From Pseudovibrio sp. JCM 19062 (GTDB taxonomy: Bacteria > Pseudomonadota > Alphaproteobacteria > Rhizobiales > Stappiaceae), in contig BAXV01000024.1 of assembly GCA_001310715.1 (NCBI GenBank), positions 1 through 52,796 of the forward strand: a stretch of DNA of 52,796 nt. The letters run 5' to 3'. A model generated the notes under the pieces. It saw nothing but the letters and a program-made list of their open reading frames with translations, searched no databases and was not told where the DNA came from. Position numbers and translations under genes: made by a program. Of the stretch, positions 1 through 8,352 are shown piece by piece. The first letter of the stretch is position 1; every line of letters starts with the position of its first letter.

Positions 1-609
1 CCGCAAGGTGGCGGCGGCTCAAGCGCCAGCACGGGCTCTTCCGGTGGAGGCTCCGCTCCTCAGCTACGCGCCGTTGCTGGTGGCCAGCCGATGACACAAG
101 CCATTGGATCTGCACCGCAAACAGCGCCACAAATGCGACAGGCCGAGGAAGTTAAGGAAAAGATCGCGATCCGCTCATGGGCTGAGGTTTCCCAGCTTGC
201 CGCCCGCATGAAGGACATTCCGGTCAAGGTTTCAGTTGAGCGAGCGCTGCGACTTGTCAACTTCCAGCCGGGTCGCATTGAAGTGCAGCCGACCGACATT
301 GCGACACCTGATGCAGCTGGCGAACTGGGCCGAAAGCTGACAGAATGGACGGGTCGTCGTTGGATTGTTGCGGTTAGCCGCGAGCAAGGCCGACCGACTT
401 TGCATGAAGAAAAAGAAGCTAACCAGAGACAGTTGGTTTCTGATGCGCATTCTGATCCGGAAGTGGTGAAACTTATTTCTGCCTTTCCCGGAGCGAAGGT
501 TGTTGATGTCCGTATTTTGAAGCAGGAGGAAGATCTCCCCCTTGAAGAGGCGTCCCCGACTGTCGACATAGAAGACATGGACTCGATAGATTTCACCCAA
601 GATTTCTAA
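1..609 (+). CDS. dnaX: DNA polymerase III subunit gamma/tau, C-terminal part (partial)
   Basis: The frame is open from base 1, so this is the 3' end of a gene starting outside the window. About 202 residues remain: a Gly/Ser/Pro-rich linker, then a folded C-terminal domain (around residues 55-160) and an acidic tail ending DSIDFTQDF. The clamp-loader ATPase domain is not present. In the tau subunit this C-terminal region links the clamp loader to the polymerase core and helicase. The call rests on the typical alphaproteobacterial tau tail and on ybaB and recR following directly, a widely conserved dnaX-ybaB-recR order. No frameshift is seen in this part. The programmed frameshift site of some dnaX genes would lie upstream and cannot be judged. 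Confidence 0.85.
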   Translation, partial: PQGGGGSSASTGSSGGGSAPQLRAVAGGQPMTQAIGSAPQTAPQMRQAEEVKEKIAIRSWAEVSQLAARMKDIPVKVSVERALRLVNFQPGRIEVQPTDIATPDAAGELGRKLTEWTGRRWIVAVSREQGRPTLHEEKEANQRQLVSDAHSDPEVVKLISAFPGAKVVDVRILKQEEDLPLEEASPTVDIEDMDSIDFTQDF

Positions 610-689
610 GGTTTCTGTGATATGAAACCTGAAGAGAAGAATAGAAGAAGCGCTGATGTGCGCTCAATAGACGTTTAAGGAGCGAGTCG

Positions 690-1017
690 ATGGACTTTCT
701 TAAAATGATGAAGCAAGCCAAGCAGATGCAGGAAAAAAATGGGCGAGCTTCAGGAGACTGTGAACGAGCTTTCTGTTGAGGGAACCTCAGGTGCAGGCAT
801 GGTCACCATTACTCTGAATGGTAAAGGTGAAATGACCGGCTTGAAGATTGATCCGTCTCTCATCAAGGCTGATGAAGTTGAGATTCTGGAAGATCTTATC
901 CTCGCTGCGCATAATGATGCGAAGGGAAAAGGCGAAGCGCTGGTACAAGAACGCACACAGGACCTGATGTCCGGCATGGGTTTGCCAGCTGGCATGAAAC
1001 TCCCGTTCGGCTCCTAA
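690..1017 (+). CDS. ybaB: YbaB/EbfC family nucleoid-associated protein (frameshifted)
   Basis: Small DNA-binding protein of the YbaB/EbfC family, about 108 residues, thought to act as a dimer on the nucleoid. The start at 690 has an AAGGAG at 677-682 and begins MDFLKMMKQAKQMQEK, the usual N-terminus. The middle (GMVTITLNGKGEMTGLKIDPS) and end (GMGLPAGMKLPF) are classic for the family. A run of seven A at 733-739 breaks the frame; six A would join MQEK to MGELQETVNEL without loss. I take this as a base-calling error. It lies between dnaX and recR, as in many bacteria. Confidence 0.9.
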
Positions 1018-1100
1018 GTTCTTCAGGCTTTACCTGTTGCCAAAACACCGCGACCCTGCGCAGATTTGGCAGCTGGCCTGAATTGGGTTTATTCCCTCTT

Positions 1101-1120
1101 GCCCGCCTCTCAAGGCGGGC
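1101..1120 (+). terminator. Stem-loop between ybaB and recR
   Basis: Perfect 8-bp inverted repeat (GCCCGCCT / AGGCGGGC) with a 4-base loop, followed by ATAGTTT. The T tract is short, so it may be a weak terminator or simply an RNA-stabilising hairpin after ybaB. Confidence 0.4.
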
Positions 1121-1195
1121 ATAGTTTCTCTGGCACCATCTCGCGAACCTGCTTTGCGAGTGCCTTTTCTTTCTCGCAGAGAGCATAGATTTTCG

Positions 1196-1807
1196 ATGAG
1201 TACACGCAGGGTTGCTGGTCCCGAAATTGAACGCCTGATTCAGCTGCTTTCCAAGCTGCCGGGCCTTGGTCCGCGCTCGGCCAGACGCGCTGCCTTGCAT
1301 CTGGTTCAAAAGAAAGATCAACTGCTTATCCCGCTGGCGGAAGCCATGGGTGTGGCGGTTGATCAGGTTGGTATCTGCTCTGAATGTGGCACCGTAGACA
1401 CCTGCGATCCTTGTACAATCTGCTCCGATCCGCGCCGCGACGGCTCCACCATCGTGGTGGTGGAAGACGTCTCCGACCTTTGGGCGCTGGAGCGGGCATC
1501 TGCTGTGAGCGCGCATTATCATGTTCTCGGTGGCACCCTGTCTCCGCTGGACGGTATTGGCCCGGATGACCTGAGCATATCCAAGCTGGTTGAGCGTGTT
1601 GAAAACGGCAATGTTCAAGAAGTTATCCTCGCGGTTAACGCGACCGTTGAAGGACAAACAACTGCGCATTTCATTACGGACCAACTTGCGCGGTTTGAAA
1701 ATGTGAAAGTGACCCGTTTGGCGCATGGCGTGCCGGTTGGCGGGGAACTAGACTACCTTGACGAAGGCACATTGGCACAAGCTTTACGAGCAAGAACAAA
1801 GTTTTAG
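1196..1807 (+). CDS. recR: Recombination mediator protein RecR
   Basis: RecR acts with RecF/RecO to load RecA on gapped DNA. The 203-residue length is normal. An N-terminal helix-hairpin-helix region ([16 protein letters not shown], about 18-33) is followed by the cysteine cluster C61-x2-C64 and C70-x2-C73 (C76 also present), then a Toprim domain ([16 protein letters not shown] onward) and the C-terminal [17 protein letters not shown] motif. The frame also offers an upstream start at 1154, but 1196 gives the standard [17 protein letters not shown]-terminus. It is intact and closes the dnaX-ybaB-recR cluster. Confidence 0.97.
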   Translation: MSTRRVAGPEIERLIQLLSKLPGLGPRSARRAALHLVQKKDQLLIPLAEAMGVAVDQVGICSECGTVDTCDPCTICSDPRRDGSTIVVVEDVSDLWALERASAVSAHYHVLGGTLSPLDGIGPDDLSISKLVERVENGNVQEVILAVNATVEGQTTAHFITDQLARFENVKVTRLAHGVPVGGELDYLDEGTLAQALRARTKF

Positions 1808-1910
1808 CTGATTTCTTGCTTGGCTCTTATGGGGGGATTATTGGGGCGGCGGGCGTTTGCGTTGGTTTGAAAGTATTGCGTATTTTTTTGCGCTGAACAG
1901 GAATATTGAT

Positions 1911-2429
1911 ATGGAAACGTCTGTCGCGGCGCCAACCCGATTTTTCATCCGCAACACCCAGCTAAATGATGCGAACGAACTGCTCGCTCTGCTTAACCGA
2001 CTCATCGAGATCGGCGGAACAACTTCAATGCAAAAGCCGATGAACAAAGGGGAGTTCATCAGCATGTTCATTGAAGGTGATTTGAAGGAGACCAGCGTCT
2101 GCGCGATTGACCGCGAGAGTGGAGAGCCGCTTGGCTTCCAGATCGCCGGTCATTACAAAGATGTTCCCGCTGGCTGGGTTGAGGTTGGCACCTTTGTAAA
2201 GCCTGGGCTGCATAAAAGCGGCATCGGCAGTGCGCTATTCAAGGCTACTTTGGCAGGGCTGGAAGGCAAAGGGTTCAAGGCCCTGAACGCCCTCATCCGC
2301 GCTGACAACACAGGTGGTCTTGCCTACTACAACTCTCGTGGGTTTAAAGAATATAAGAGAGAGAAAGCTGTACCGCTCGATGATGGGACGCCGGTAGATA
2401 GAGTTTATATGCGCTATGATTTGGTTTGA
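1911..2429 (+). CDS. GNAT family N-acetyltransferase, first tandem copy
   Basis: 172 residues. The GNAT fold is suggested by the N-terminal beta strand (RFFIRNTQLNDANELLALLN), the acetyl-CoA binding loop HKSGIGSALFKATLAG and a late ALIRADNTGGLAYYNSRGF segment typical of the last strands. The acceptor substrate cannot be deduced. I chose ATG 1911 because a related gene 900 bp downstream begins at the same place; an upstream in-frame start at 1857 is possible. About 65 bases before the start (TTTGAAAGTATTGCGTATT and onward) recur before the second copy, so promoter and gene were duplicated together. This copy reads through without frameshift. Confidence 0.8.
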   Translation: METSVAAPTRFFIRNTQLNDANELLALLNRLIEIGGTTSMQKPMNKGEFISMFIEGDLKETSVCAIDRESGEPLGFQIAGHYKDVPAGWVEVGTFVKPGLHKSGIGSALFKATLAGLEGKGFKALNALIRADNTGGLAYYNSRGFKEYKREKAVPLDDGTPVDRVYMRYDLV

Positions 2430-2814
2430 GTGAGCTGAGTACCGCAATGCAAAGCCATGTTAACTCTCTGACTCTACCATGTAATTTGTAGTTTGCGCTC
2501 TGGTTCCCGGATCTGCGCTGCGCTTGTCCGGAATGACACCGTGGGGTGCTGGTTGGGCATGGTTTCATGTGATGGAGCCAGCTTCTGGACGTCGTCCCGC
2601 ACTTGATGCGGGATCCAGTCAGGAAGAGGATACATGCTTCGGCGGGATTTGTGTTTTGTTCTTGGGAGCGAGGCACATTCAGGCTGGTTCTGGAGGGCCG
2701 GGAGCTGAATCTGCGCGGTGCTTGTCCGGTGTGGCGTTGGTTTGTGCCCAGTCACAGGCAAGTTTTTTTTGTTTGAAAGTATTGTGTATTTTCGCATTGA
2801 GTAGGAAACTTGAT
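2430..2814. other. Intergenic region with dispersed repeat and duplicated GNAT promoter
   Basis: No convincing gene. It carries one copy of a palindromic repeat (2491-2622, listed separately) and, at about 2735-2814, a second version of the sequence preceding the first GNAT gene (TTTGAAAGTATTGTGTATT and GAAACTTGATATGGA against GAATATTGATATGGA). The shared block probably holds the promoter and ribosome-binding region. Confidence 0.5.
2491..2622. repeat. Dispersed palindromic repeat element, copy 1
   Basis: It opens with a CTCTGGTTCCCGGATCTGCG segment and a matching TCCGGAA arm at 2527-2533. It ends with GTCGTCCCGCACTTGATGCG and GGATCCAGT, which contains a perfect 7-bp hairpin (TCCCGCA 2595-2601 / TGCGGGA 2607-2613, loop CTTGA). 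A second copy with the same two ends and a different middle lies at 3395-3535. Mosaic repeats with TCCCGGA...TCCGGGA arms are common between genes of alphaproteobacteria. Confidence 0.65.
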
Positions 2815-3331
2815 ATGGACACGTCTTCTGCACCCTCGACCCGATTTACTATTCGCAAAACTCAGCACAGTGATGTGAACGGGTTGCTTGCTTTGCTCAA
2901 CCGGATCATGCGATCGGCGGGACAACCGCAATTGAGGAGCCCTTGAGCGCGGAAGAGTTTATCGAGTGGTTTCTTGAAGCTGATATTCTGGAGAGCAGTG
3001 TTTGTGCGATTGACAGTGAAACCGGTGAGCCGGTTGGCTTCCAAACCACGAGCCATTTCGGAGATATTCCTGCTGACTGGGTTGATATCGGTACCTTCGT
3101 AAAGTCCGGCTTGCATCAAAGCGGGATCGGCAGCGCCTTTTCAAAGCAACTTTGGCTGGGCTCGATGGCAAAGGCCTTGTCGCCATCAACGCCACCATCC
3201 GCGCCGACAACACCGGCGGCCTTGCCTACTACAGCTCTCGTGGTTTCAAAGATTACAAGGTGCTGGAAGCTGTGCCACTTGCTGATGGGACCGCGGTCGA
3301 CCGGATTTGTAAGCGGTTTGATTTGGGATGA
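2815..3331 (+). CDS. GNAT family N-acetyltransferase, second tandem copy (two frameshifts)
   Basis: Paralogue of the gene at 1911-2429. The N-terminus MDTSSAPSTRFTIRKTQHSD is collinear with the first copy, as are ESSVCAIDSETGEPVGFQ, WVDIGTFVKSGLHQSGIGSA and RADNTGGLAYYSSRGFKDYK. The frame breaks twice: near 2911 (one base short compared with copy 1) and near 3135-3145 (a T run one base short). Adding one base at each site gives about 172 residues ending at TGA 3329-3331. Because many genes here share this problem, the gene is probably intact in the organism, though true decay of a duplicate cannot be excluded. It is flanked on both sides by the palindromic repeat. Confidence 0.7.
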
Positions 3332-3779
3332 GCGTGGGCCGAGTGCTGCGATGTGGGGCCGTATTAGGCTCTGAGCAAACCATTCAACTTGGAGTTTGAC
3401 GCTCTGGATCCCGGATCTGCGCTACGCTTGTCCGGGATGACGGCGGTAGGGCTGGCGCTTGGTCGTGTTGATTGCCTGATGTTCTCTTGTTACGGCGGCC
3501 ATCGATGTCGTCCCGCACTTGATGCGGGATCCAGTGGGCCTGGGCGCGTATCACGCAATTGCTGTGATATGGGCTTGAGACTGCCGTTATCGGGTCACAG
3601 ATTTCCCGCGTTAGAGTTGTATATGAGATTTCTGGCTGCATGGCGGACACAGAGGCTCTAAAGGACATTTCCCTTTTTCTGGTTGGCTCAAGCTGCTTTA
3701 AATTATTGATTTGTTGCGTATTTCCAAATGATGACCGGAGGTCTGTTTGCGGAGTATGCAGTTGGTGCGGAGTGTGCAG
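3332..3779. other. Intergenic region containing dispersed repeat copy 2
   Basis: Besides the repeat at 3395-3535 I see no gene. Around 3690-3730 the sequence GATTTGTTGCGTATTTCC loosely resembles the block before both GNAT genes and may be the promoter of the following methyltransferase. Confidence 0.45.
3395..3535. repeat. Dispersed palindromic repeat element, copy 2
   Basis: Two hairpins: ATCCCGGA 3408-3415 paired with TCCGGGAT 3431-3438 around an inner GCG/CGC pair, and TCCCGCA 3511-3517 with TGCGGGA 3523-3529. The ends match copy 1 at 2491-2622 closely while the middle differs, giving a mosaic organisation. Together the copies bracket the second GNAT gene. Confidence 0.65.
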
Positions 3780-4487
3780 ATGATATCTCGTTTGTATAGC
3801 GATTTTGCCGAGGAATATGACGAGGCTATTCAGGAGAATGTCTACTATGCACTTCTGGAGCGGCCAACTCTGCTTGGCATGCTGCCTCCGCTGGAAGGGC
3901 TAAAGGTGCTGGATCTGGGGTGTGGACCGGGTGTGTATGCGCAGTTTTTGCATGACCATGGTGCGGATGTGACTTGCATTGACGAGTCCTCGCAGATGCT
4001 GAAACTGGTGAAAGAGAAGCTCGGCAATGACGCGAAATGCTACAGCGCTGATCTGTCTGAGGGACTGCCGGATCAGCTGGACGGTGATTTTGATCTAGTG
4101 ATCTGTCCGCTGGTAATCCATTACATCGAAGATCCGAGTAAGCTTCTTCAGGATATCGGGCGGGTACTGAAACCGGGCGGGTTCTTCGTGTTTTCAACGG
4201 TGCATCCATTGCTTGATGCACAATTCTCGCCCAGTAGCAGCTATCTGCGTCAAGAGTATGTGACGATGGAAACGAACATTATTGGCGATCCGGTTGAAGT
4301 GGGCTTCTATCGCCGCCCGCTCTCCATGCTGTTCGGATGGCTTGCAGCGGCTGGCATGTGCGTGCTGGATCTGCGCGAAGGGACGCCTGTTCCCGAGATG
4401 AAGAAACAATCTCCGCTCCATTATGAGAGATTTCAGAAGAACCCGAGTTTTATCTTCCTTAAATGCCAGAGGCACCAAATACGTTAG
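3780..4487 (+). CDS. Class I SAM-dependent methyltransferase
   Basis: 235 residues. Motif I (VLDLGCGPGVYAQFL) binds S-adenosylmethionine, followed by the acidic loop VTCIDESSQML, the motif-II-like DLVICPLVIHYIED and RVLKPGGFFVFSTVHP. This is the Methyltransf_11/UbiE-like fold; the substrate is unknown. ATG 3780 was chosen because GCGGAG lies about 7 bases upstream; in-frame starts at 3756 (ATG) and 3747 (TTG) are less well placed. The gene is intact and stands alone, with a stem-loop terminator after it. Confidence 0.8.
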   Translation: MISRLYSDFAEEYDEAIQENVYYALLERPTLLGMLPPLEGLKVLDLGCGPGVYAQFLHDHGADVTCIDESSQMLKLVKEKLGNDAKCYSADLSEGLPDQLDGDFDLVICPLVIHYIEDPSKLLQDIGRVLKPGGFFVFSTVHPLLDAQFSPSSSYLRQEYVTMETNIIGDPVEVGFYRRPLSMLFGWLAAAGMCVLDLREGTPVPEMKKQSPLHYERFQKNPSFIFLKCQRHQIR

Positions 4488-4529
4488 GCTGCCCTTTGCT
4501 GGACTTCACAGACATAAGTCACAAGGTTT

Positions 4530-4550
4530 CTGCGGGTTTTTTTCCCGCAG
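4530..4550 (+). terminator. Hairpin after the methyltransferase gene
   Basis: CTGCGGG paired with CCCGCAG across a T7 loop, about 45 bases after the stop codon. The lack of a following T run makes it a hairpin of uncertain termination strength. Confidence 0.45.
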
Positions 4551-4634
4551 AGCCCCTTTAACAGCGCTGTTCCGTGAAAAATGATCTCTCACTTCAACAG
4601 GGTCTTGCCTCAGCGATGCTTACAGAGGCGTGCG

Positions 4635-5138
4635 TTATCCTTGAGTCAGCTTTCCTGTGTCCATGAAGCCTGAATAAATGCTCCGGAAGCGGTCATAACG
4701 GGCCTTATTGACGCCCTTGTCGCTGTAACCGACGCGGGATTGGGAGCGGTAGTGGACAACACCTGCCTGCTCATCAATCCAAAGCTCCACATCGTCGTTG
4801 TAGCCCATTTGCGCACTTGTGAAGACAGCATGCAGGTACGGACCTTCGGACTTCCAGACTTTATTCTGGCCCATCTCCTGCAGTGTGTCCGAGAGGGCGG
4901 CCTGCGTTGCTTCAAGTGTGGCGAGCATTGGTAGTGGCTCAACGTGGCGGGCTGCTTCCTCCGTTTGTGAGGAGACTGCATTCGGGGAACTGGGGAGCGG
5001 GGCGAACTGACCATTCTGCATACCCACATACTCCGGCACTTTGGAGTTTTGCCACATCAGCTTTGCTGTGACACCAACCACAAGTGCGACCAGAAGAATT
5101 GCAATTACAGCCATTTTCGAAAGACCTTTAAATATCAT
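4635..5138 (-). CDS. DUF1499 domain-containing membrane-anchored protein
   Basis: About 167 residues from the ATG at 5138. A single N-terminal membrane segment (MAVIAILLVALVVGVTA) is followed by a Pro/Ser linker and a periplasmic DUF1499 domain, recognised by YLHAVFTSAQMGYNDDVELW and VVHYRSQSRVGYSDKGVNKA. The molecular function of DUF1499 is not established. An in-frame start at 5165 would add nine residues; the ribosome-binding site does not decide it. The gene appears monocistronic. Confidence 0.8.
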   Translation of the reverse strand: MIFKGLSKMAVIAILLVALVVGVTAKLMWQNSKVPEYVGMQNGQFAPLPSSPNAVSSQTEEAARHVEPLPMLATLEATQAALSDTLQEMGQNKVWKSEGPYLHAVFTSAQMGYNDDVELWIDEQAGVVHYRSQSRVGYSDKGVNKARYDRFRSIYSGFMDTGKLTQG

Positions 5139-5378
5139 CGTTTCAGGATATCCCACTTGCATCAAGCATAACTCATTCAGACACTACGCGCGAATAGGCA
5201 AACACCTTCTTTTCGGAGGGCCTTCCGGCGCAGCGCATCTCCCCTTCTGCCTTAAGAGGAAAGATTGTCGGCGGGCTAATATTTTTCAATCGCAACCGCT
5301 TTGCAAGTGCTCCTTAGGTACTCATTCAGATGCATCTTTAATAACGTGCAGTTCGGTGGTTCTTCCTTGTTGGGAAGG

Positions 5379-6636
5379 CTAGGTTTGGTCCGTTACGCCA
5401 ATAATTTTTCTAATTTCCGGTCGGTTCCAAGTGGTCAGAATCAGCAGTAACCCCAAAAGCGCGGAAGCTGCAGCGACAAAAAAACGGCAACTGGATGTCG
5501 ATACTCATCAACCGCCGCCAATAAGAGCCATCACTCCGGCAGTCAGGCAGAGTATGGATGTGGTGATGCCCATCACCCAGCCTTGATCTGCCTCACCAAC
5601 GCTGCCCGAGAAGAAGCCAAGAAGCGTCGGGTATGTCACGCCGAAACAGAAGAAGTAGAGAAACAGCGGTATCATGCTCAAGACGGCTGAGGGGAGCAGA
5701 GCGAAGGTAAACACACTGATTGCCATTATGGTCAGCATCGAGCAGACGAGACGCCTGCGGCCAAATATCTTTTGGGCTGGTTTGACAAGGAAGCCGCTAG
5801 AGATAGCAAGAGCAAGGCCGACGACGAGCATGGCAACGCTGCCCCCTACTTCTCCATAGCCGAACGCACTTGTCAGGTAATTGACCACGAAAACGAAGAA
5901 GGTTTGATTTGCGATCATAAAGCAGATGAAGACGGGCAGTAATTGCATGACCAAAGGGTGGTCTTTAACGCGCACCATGCCGCTAAAGAGATCACTGGCA
6001 CGGAAACTGAAAGGCTCGCGCTCACTGCGCACATCCTTATAGAAGATAGCGACCAGAGCTATGGCTATGAGAACCAGAAGCACCGTTGCATAGAACGGCA
6101 AGGTGAGGCTTGCGTAAGAGCCGATGAACTGTGACCCCGACAGGACTGCACCAATAATAGGCCCGCCGACAAGACCAAAACTGACGCCTAGGATGATGTA
6201 GCCCATGTTGCGGTCTCGGTCTGTGTCGTTTTCACTGGCATCAACCATAGCAGCCTGAGCAACGGCTTGATTGCCAGCGGAAAATCCGGTGATCATGCGG
6301 CCCAGTACCAACAACCAGAAACTACCGATGTACAACGAGACAATCGTGATGATGTAGCCGAGTAACGCGCCTCCCAGACAAATCTGGAGCGCATTTTTTT
6401 TCGGCCAATGCTGTCTGAAACCTTTGAAAGATAAATAACCCCAACAAACCATGCGAGGAAGAACAACCCGATTACAAGGCCATAATAGATGTGGCGTATG
6501 GCTTCAGAGGTCTCCATTGCCAGAAAATTTGTGGCGGGTCCATAATCAATTCATTGAGTATCGGAAAAACCAATCCCTGGCTGATGAGGTCAACAAAAAC
6601 CACAAACAACAGCGCAACCTTGGCCATAAAAGACAT
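5379..6636 (-). CDS. MFS transporter, Tet/DHA1-like drug efflux type (four frameshifts)
   Basis: Restored length is about 418 residues, normal for a 12-helix major facilitator. The N-terminus (MSFMAKVALLFVVFVDLISQ) lies before a break near 6538. The A-motif YLSKVSDSIGRKN spans a second break at an eight-base A/T run (6394-6401). The central part (ITGFSAGNQAVAQAAMVDAS, GVSFGLVGGPIIGAVLSG) is collinear with TCR/Tet-type exporters. A third break near 5508 and a fourth at an A7 run (5478-5484) separate the last helix. ATG 6636 has a GGGAG upstream. The substrate is unknown. If the indels are real this is a dead gene, but the window-wide pattern favours sequencing error. Confidence 0.75.
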
Positions 6637-6953
6637 GGAGTAGCTCCCAATATTCTTGGCAAAGCCAAGCTTAGCTGGGGGATTGTGGCTTATTTTTGTG
6701 CATCTTTTGTTACCTGCCCTACCCGACCATGGGCTTCAGGACTTTCAAAGTACATACAATGTGCGGGAGTGGCACATTGTAGGCCAGACTGCAGAATGAA
6801 CGCATAATTAAGCTTTCGCCCCTTAAAACAGCCAGATCAGTGCCTTAAAACTTGACGGTTTCGATATTTCACTCTTAATTGCCCTTTTAATAGCAAAATT
6901 GCTGCTTAAATCTCTCAGATCGGGAGAAAAGCAACAAAAGGAAGCCTTTGCAG
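6637..6953. other. Divergent promoter region between the MFS gene and yciB
   Basis: 317 bases with divergent starts at both ends and an AT-rich right half. It presumably contains promoters for both genes. I see no coding sequence, strong palindrome or RNA gene. Confidence 0.4.
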
Positions 6954-7592
6954 ATGAATTCAGAACGCTCTACGCAAACCACTGAGCGCCAGGAACCTAA
7001 GCCTCTTTTGAAGCTGGCCCTAGAGCTCGGTCCATTGGGCGTTTTCTTCATCGCCAATTCCAGAGGCGAACAGCTTGCCGAGATGTTTCCTTCACTTGGG
7101 GCACTTGGTCAGCCGATCTTTATTGCAACCGCTGCCTTTATGGTGGCGATCTCTATCTCTCTCACAGTTTCCTACGTGATGACCCGCCATCTGCCTGTGA
7201 TGCCGCTGGTGTCCGGTGTTGTGGTGCTCGTGTTCGGTGCTTTGACGCTGTATTTGCAGGATGAGCTGTTCATCAAACTCAAGCCAACCATTGTGAACTC
7301 CCTGTTCGGGGCCATTTTGCTGGGTGGACTGTTCTTCGGCAAGTCTTTGCTGGGGTATGTGTTTGACAGTGCCTTCAAGCTGGATGCGGAAGGTTGGCGT
7401 AAACTGACCCTGCGTTGGGGCGTGTTCTTCTTTGTACTGGCGGTGATCAATGAAATTGTCTGGCGCAATTTCTCGACGGATTTCTGGGTGGACTTCAAGG
7501 TCTTCGGTTTCATGCCGATCACCATGGTCTTCACCATGATGCAGCTGCCACTGATCCAGAAGCACAGCCTTGAGAACGAAGAGAAGAGCTAG
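6954..7592 (+). CDS. yciB: YciB/IspA-family inner membrane protein (septation protein A)
   Basis: 212 residues, with several hydrophobic segments ([70 protein letters not shown]). Family hallmarks are [13 protein letters not shown] near the start, WRKLTLRWG and [20 protein letters not shown]. YciB proteins sit in the inner membrane and affect cell envelope synthesis and division; the biochemical role is unsettled. ATG 6954 has AAAGGAAG upstream. In many alphaproteobacteria this gene lies next to ftsY; here ftsY is 27 kb away. Confidence 0.93.
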   Translation: MNSERSTQTTERQEPKPLLKLALELGPLGVFFIANSRGEQLAEMFPSLGALGQPIFIATAAFMVAISISLTVSYVMTRHLPVMPLVSGVVVLVFGALTLYLQDELFIKLKPTIVNSLFGAILLGGLFFGKSLLGYVFDSAFKLDAEGWRKLTLRWGVFFFVLAVINEIVWRNFSTDFWVDFKVFGFMPITMVFTMMQLPLIQKHSLENEEKS

Positions 7593-7624
7593 TCCTCGTC
7601 ACAATCCTGAATGCAGATAAAACG

Positions 7625-7648
7625 AAAGCGCGGTTTGAGCCGCGCTTT
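7625..7648 (+). terminator. Intrinsic terminator between yciB and regA
   Basis: AAAGCGCGG paired with CCGCGCTTT (9 bp, 6-base loop), followed by a T run. It sits between the convergent yciB and regA genes and could serve both strands. Confidence 0.85.
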
Positions 7649-7675
7649 TTGTGTTTTACAGCGATGTTTTCTGAG

Positions 7676-8221
7676 TTAGCGCGGTGCGCGCTTTGCCAGA
7701 ATGCGCTGGAGCGTTCTGCGGTGCATATTCAGGCGACGGGCTGTCTCTGACACGTTGCGATCACACAGTTCGTAGACGCGCTGGATATGCTCCCAACGGA
7801 CGCGGTCAGCGGACATTGGGTTTTCTGGTGGCGGAGCCTTATCGTTTGGACGACGGGTCAGCGCTGCCAGAATATCATCGGCATCAGCAGGCTTTGCGAG
7901 GTAGTCAATCGCGCCAAGCTTTACGGCAGTTACAGCAGTAGCGATGTTGCCATAGCCGGTCAGGATGATTGCGCGCGCGTCCGGCTTCTTCATGCGGATC
8001 GCTTCAACCACATCCAGACCGCTGCCATCTTCAAGGCGCATGTCTACGACAGCATAATCAGGTGCCTGTGCTGCAACTTTACTCAGCGCTTCTCTTACAC
8101 CATCTGCGGTTTCCGTCTGAAAACCCCGTTTCTGCATCGCACGTTCCAAGCGCTGCTGGAATGCACGATCGTCATCAACGATTAGAAGGCGTCCAAGAGG
8201 TGCAACTTCTGGTTCTGTCAT
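7676..8221 (-). CDS. regA: Redox response regulator, RegA/ActR/PrrA family
   Basis: 181 residues. The receiver domain has the acidic pocket at D16-D18, the phospho-acceptor D60 (VVDMRLEDGSGL), the Thr of IILTGYGN and the Lys of YLAKPAD. The C-terminal Fis-type helix-turn-helix SETARRLNMHRRTLQRILAK is nearly invariant in this family. The protein controls photosynthesis, respiration, nitrogen or carbon genes in response to redox state in alphaproteobacteria; targets here are unknown. It lies 131 bases downstream of its cognate kinase on the same strand, as in actS-actR of rhizobia. Confidence 0.95.
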   Translation of the reverse strand: MTEPEVAPLGRLLIVDDDRAFQQRLERAMQKRGFQTETADGVREALSKVAAQAPDYAVVDMRLEDGSGLDVVEAIRMKKPDARAIILTGYGNIATAVTAVKLGAIDYLAKPADADDILAALTRRPNDKAPPPENPMSADRVRWEHIQRVYELCDRNVSETARRLNMHRRTLQRILAKRAPR

Positions 8222-8352
8222 TTTGCAGGTCCGATTAATCTACGGTATTCACAGGTCACTTTAGTATATTTTTCGCTTAAGGGAAGTTCCCAACCGCCTT
8301 TATAGCCAGATTTCGCTAAAGTATTTTTACTAGGATACCTAGAGATTTACTC

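Noticed and set aside
60..596. A 178-codon minus-strand frame opposite the dnaX 3' end
   Set aside because: No motif and no start signal; it shadows a clear dnaX coding region.
733..739. Homopolymer tracts as phase-variation switches
   Set aside because: They fall in housekeeping genes (ybaB, coaA, pheA) where switching off would make no sense, and tracts of 7-8 are short for slipped-strand switching.
2524..2946. Frame upstream of the second GNAT as a longer fused protein
   Set aside because: The extra N-terminal residues are translated from the palindromic repeat and promoter block; the true start is ATG 2815, collinear with the first copy.
5379..6636. MFS gene as a genuine pseudogene
   Set aside because: Its four indels match the window-wide error pattern, and no substitutions creating stops remain after repair. 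Left as a frameshifted CDS.
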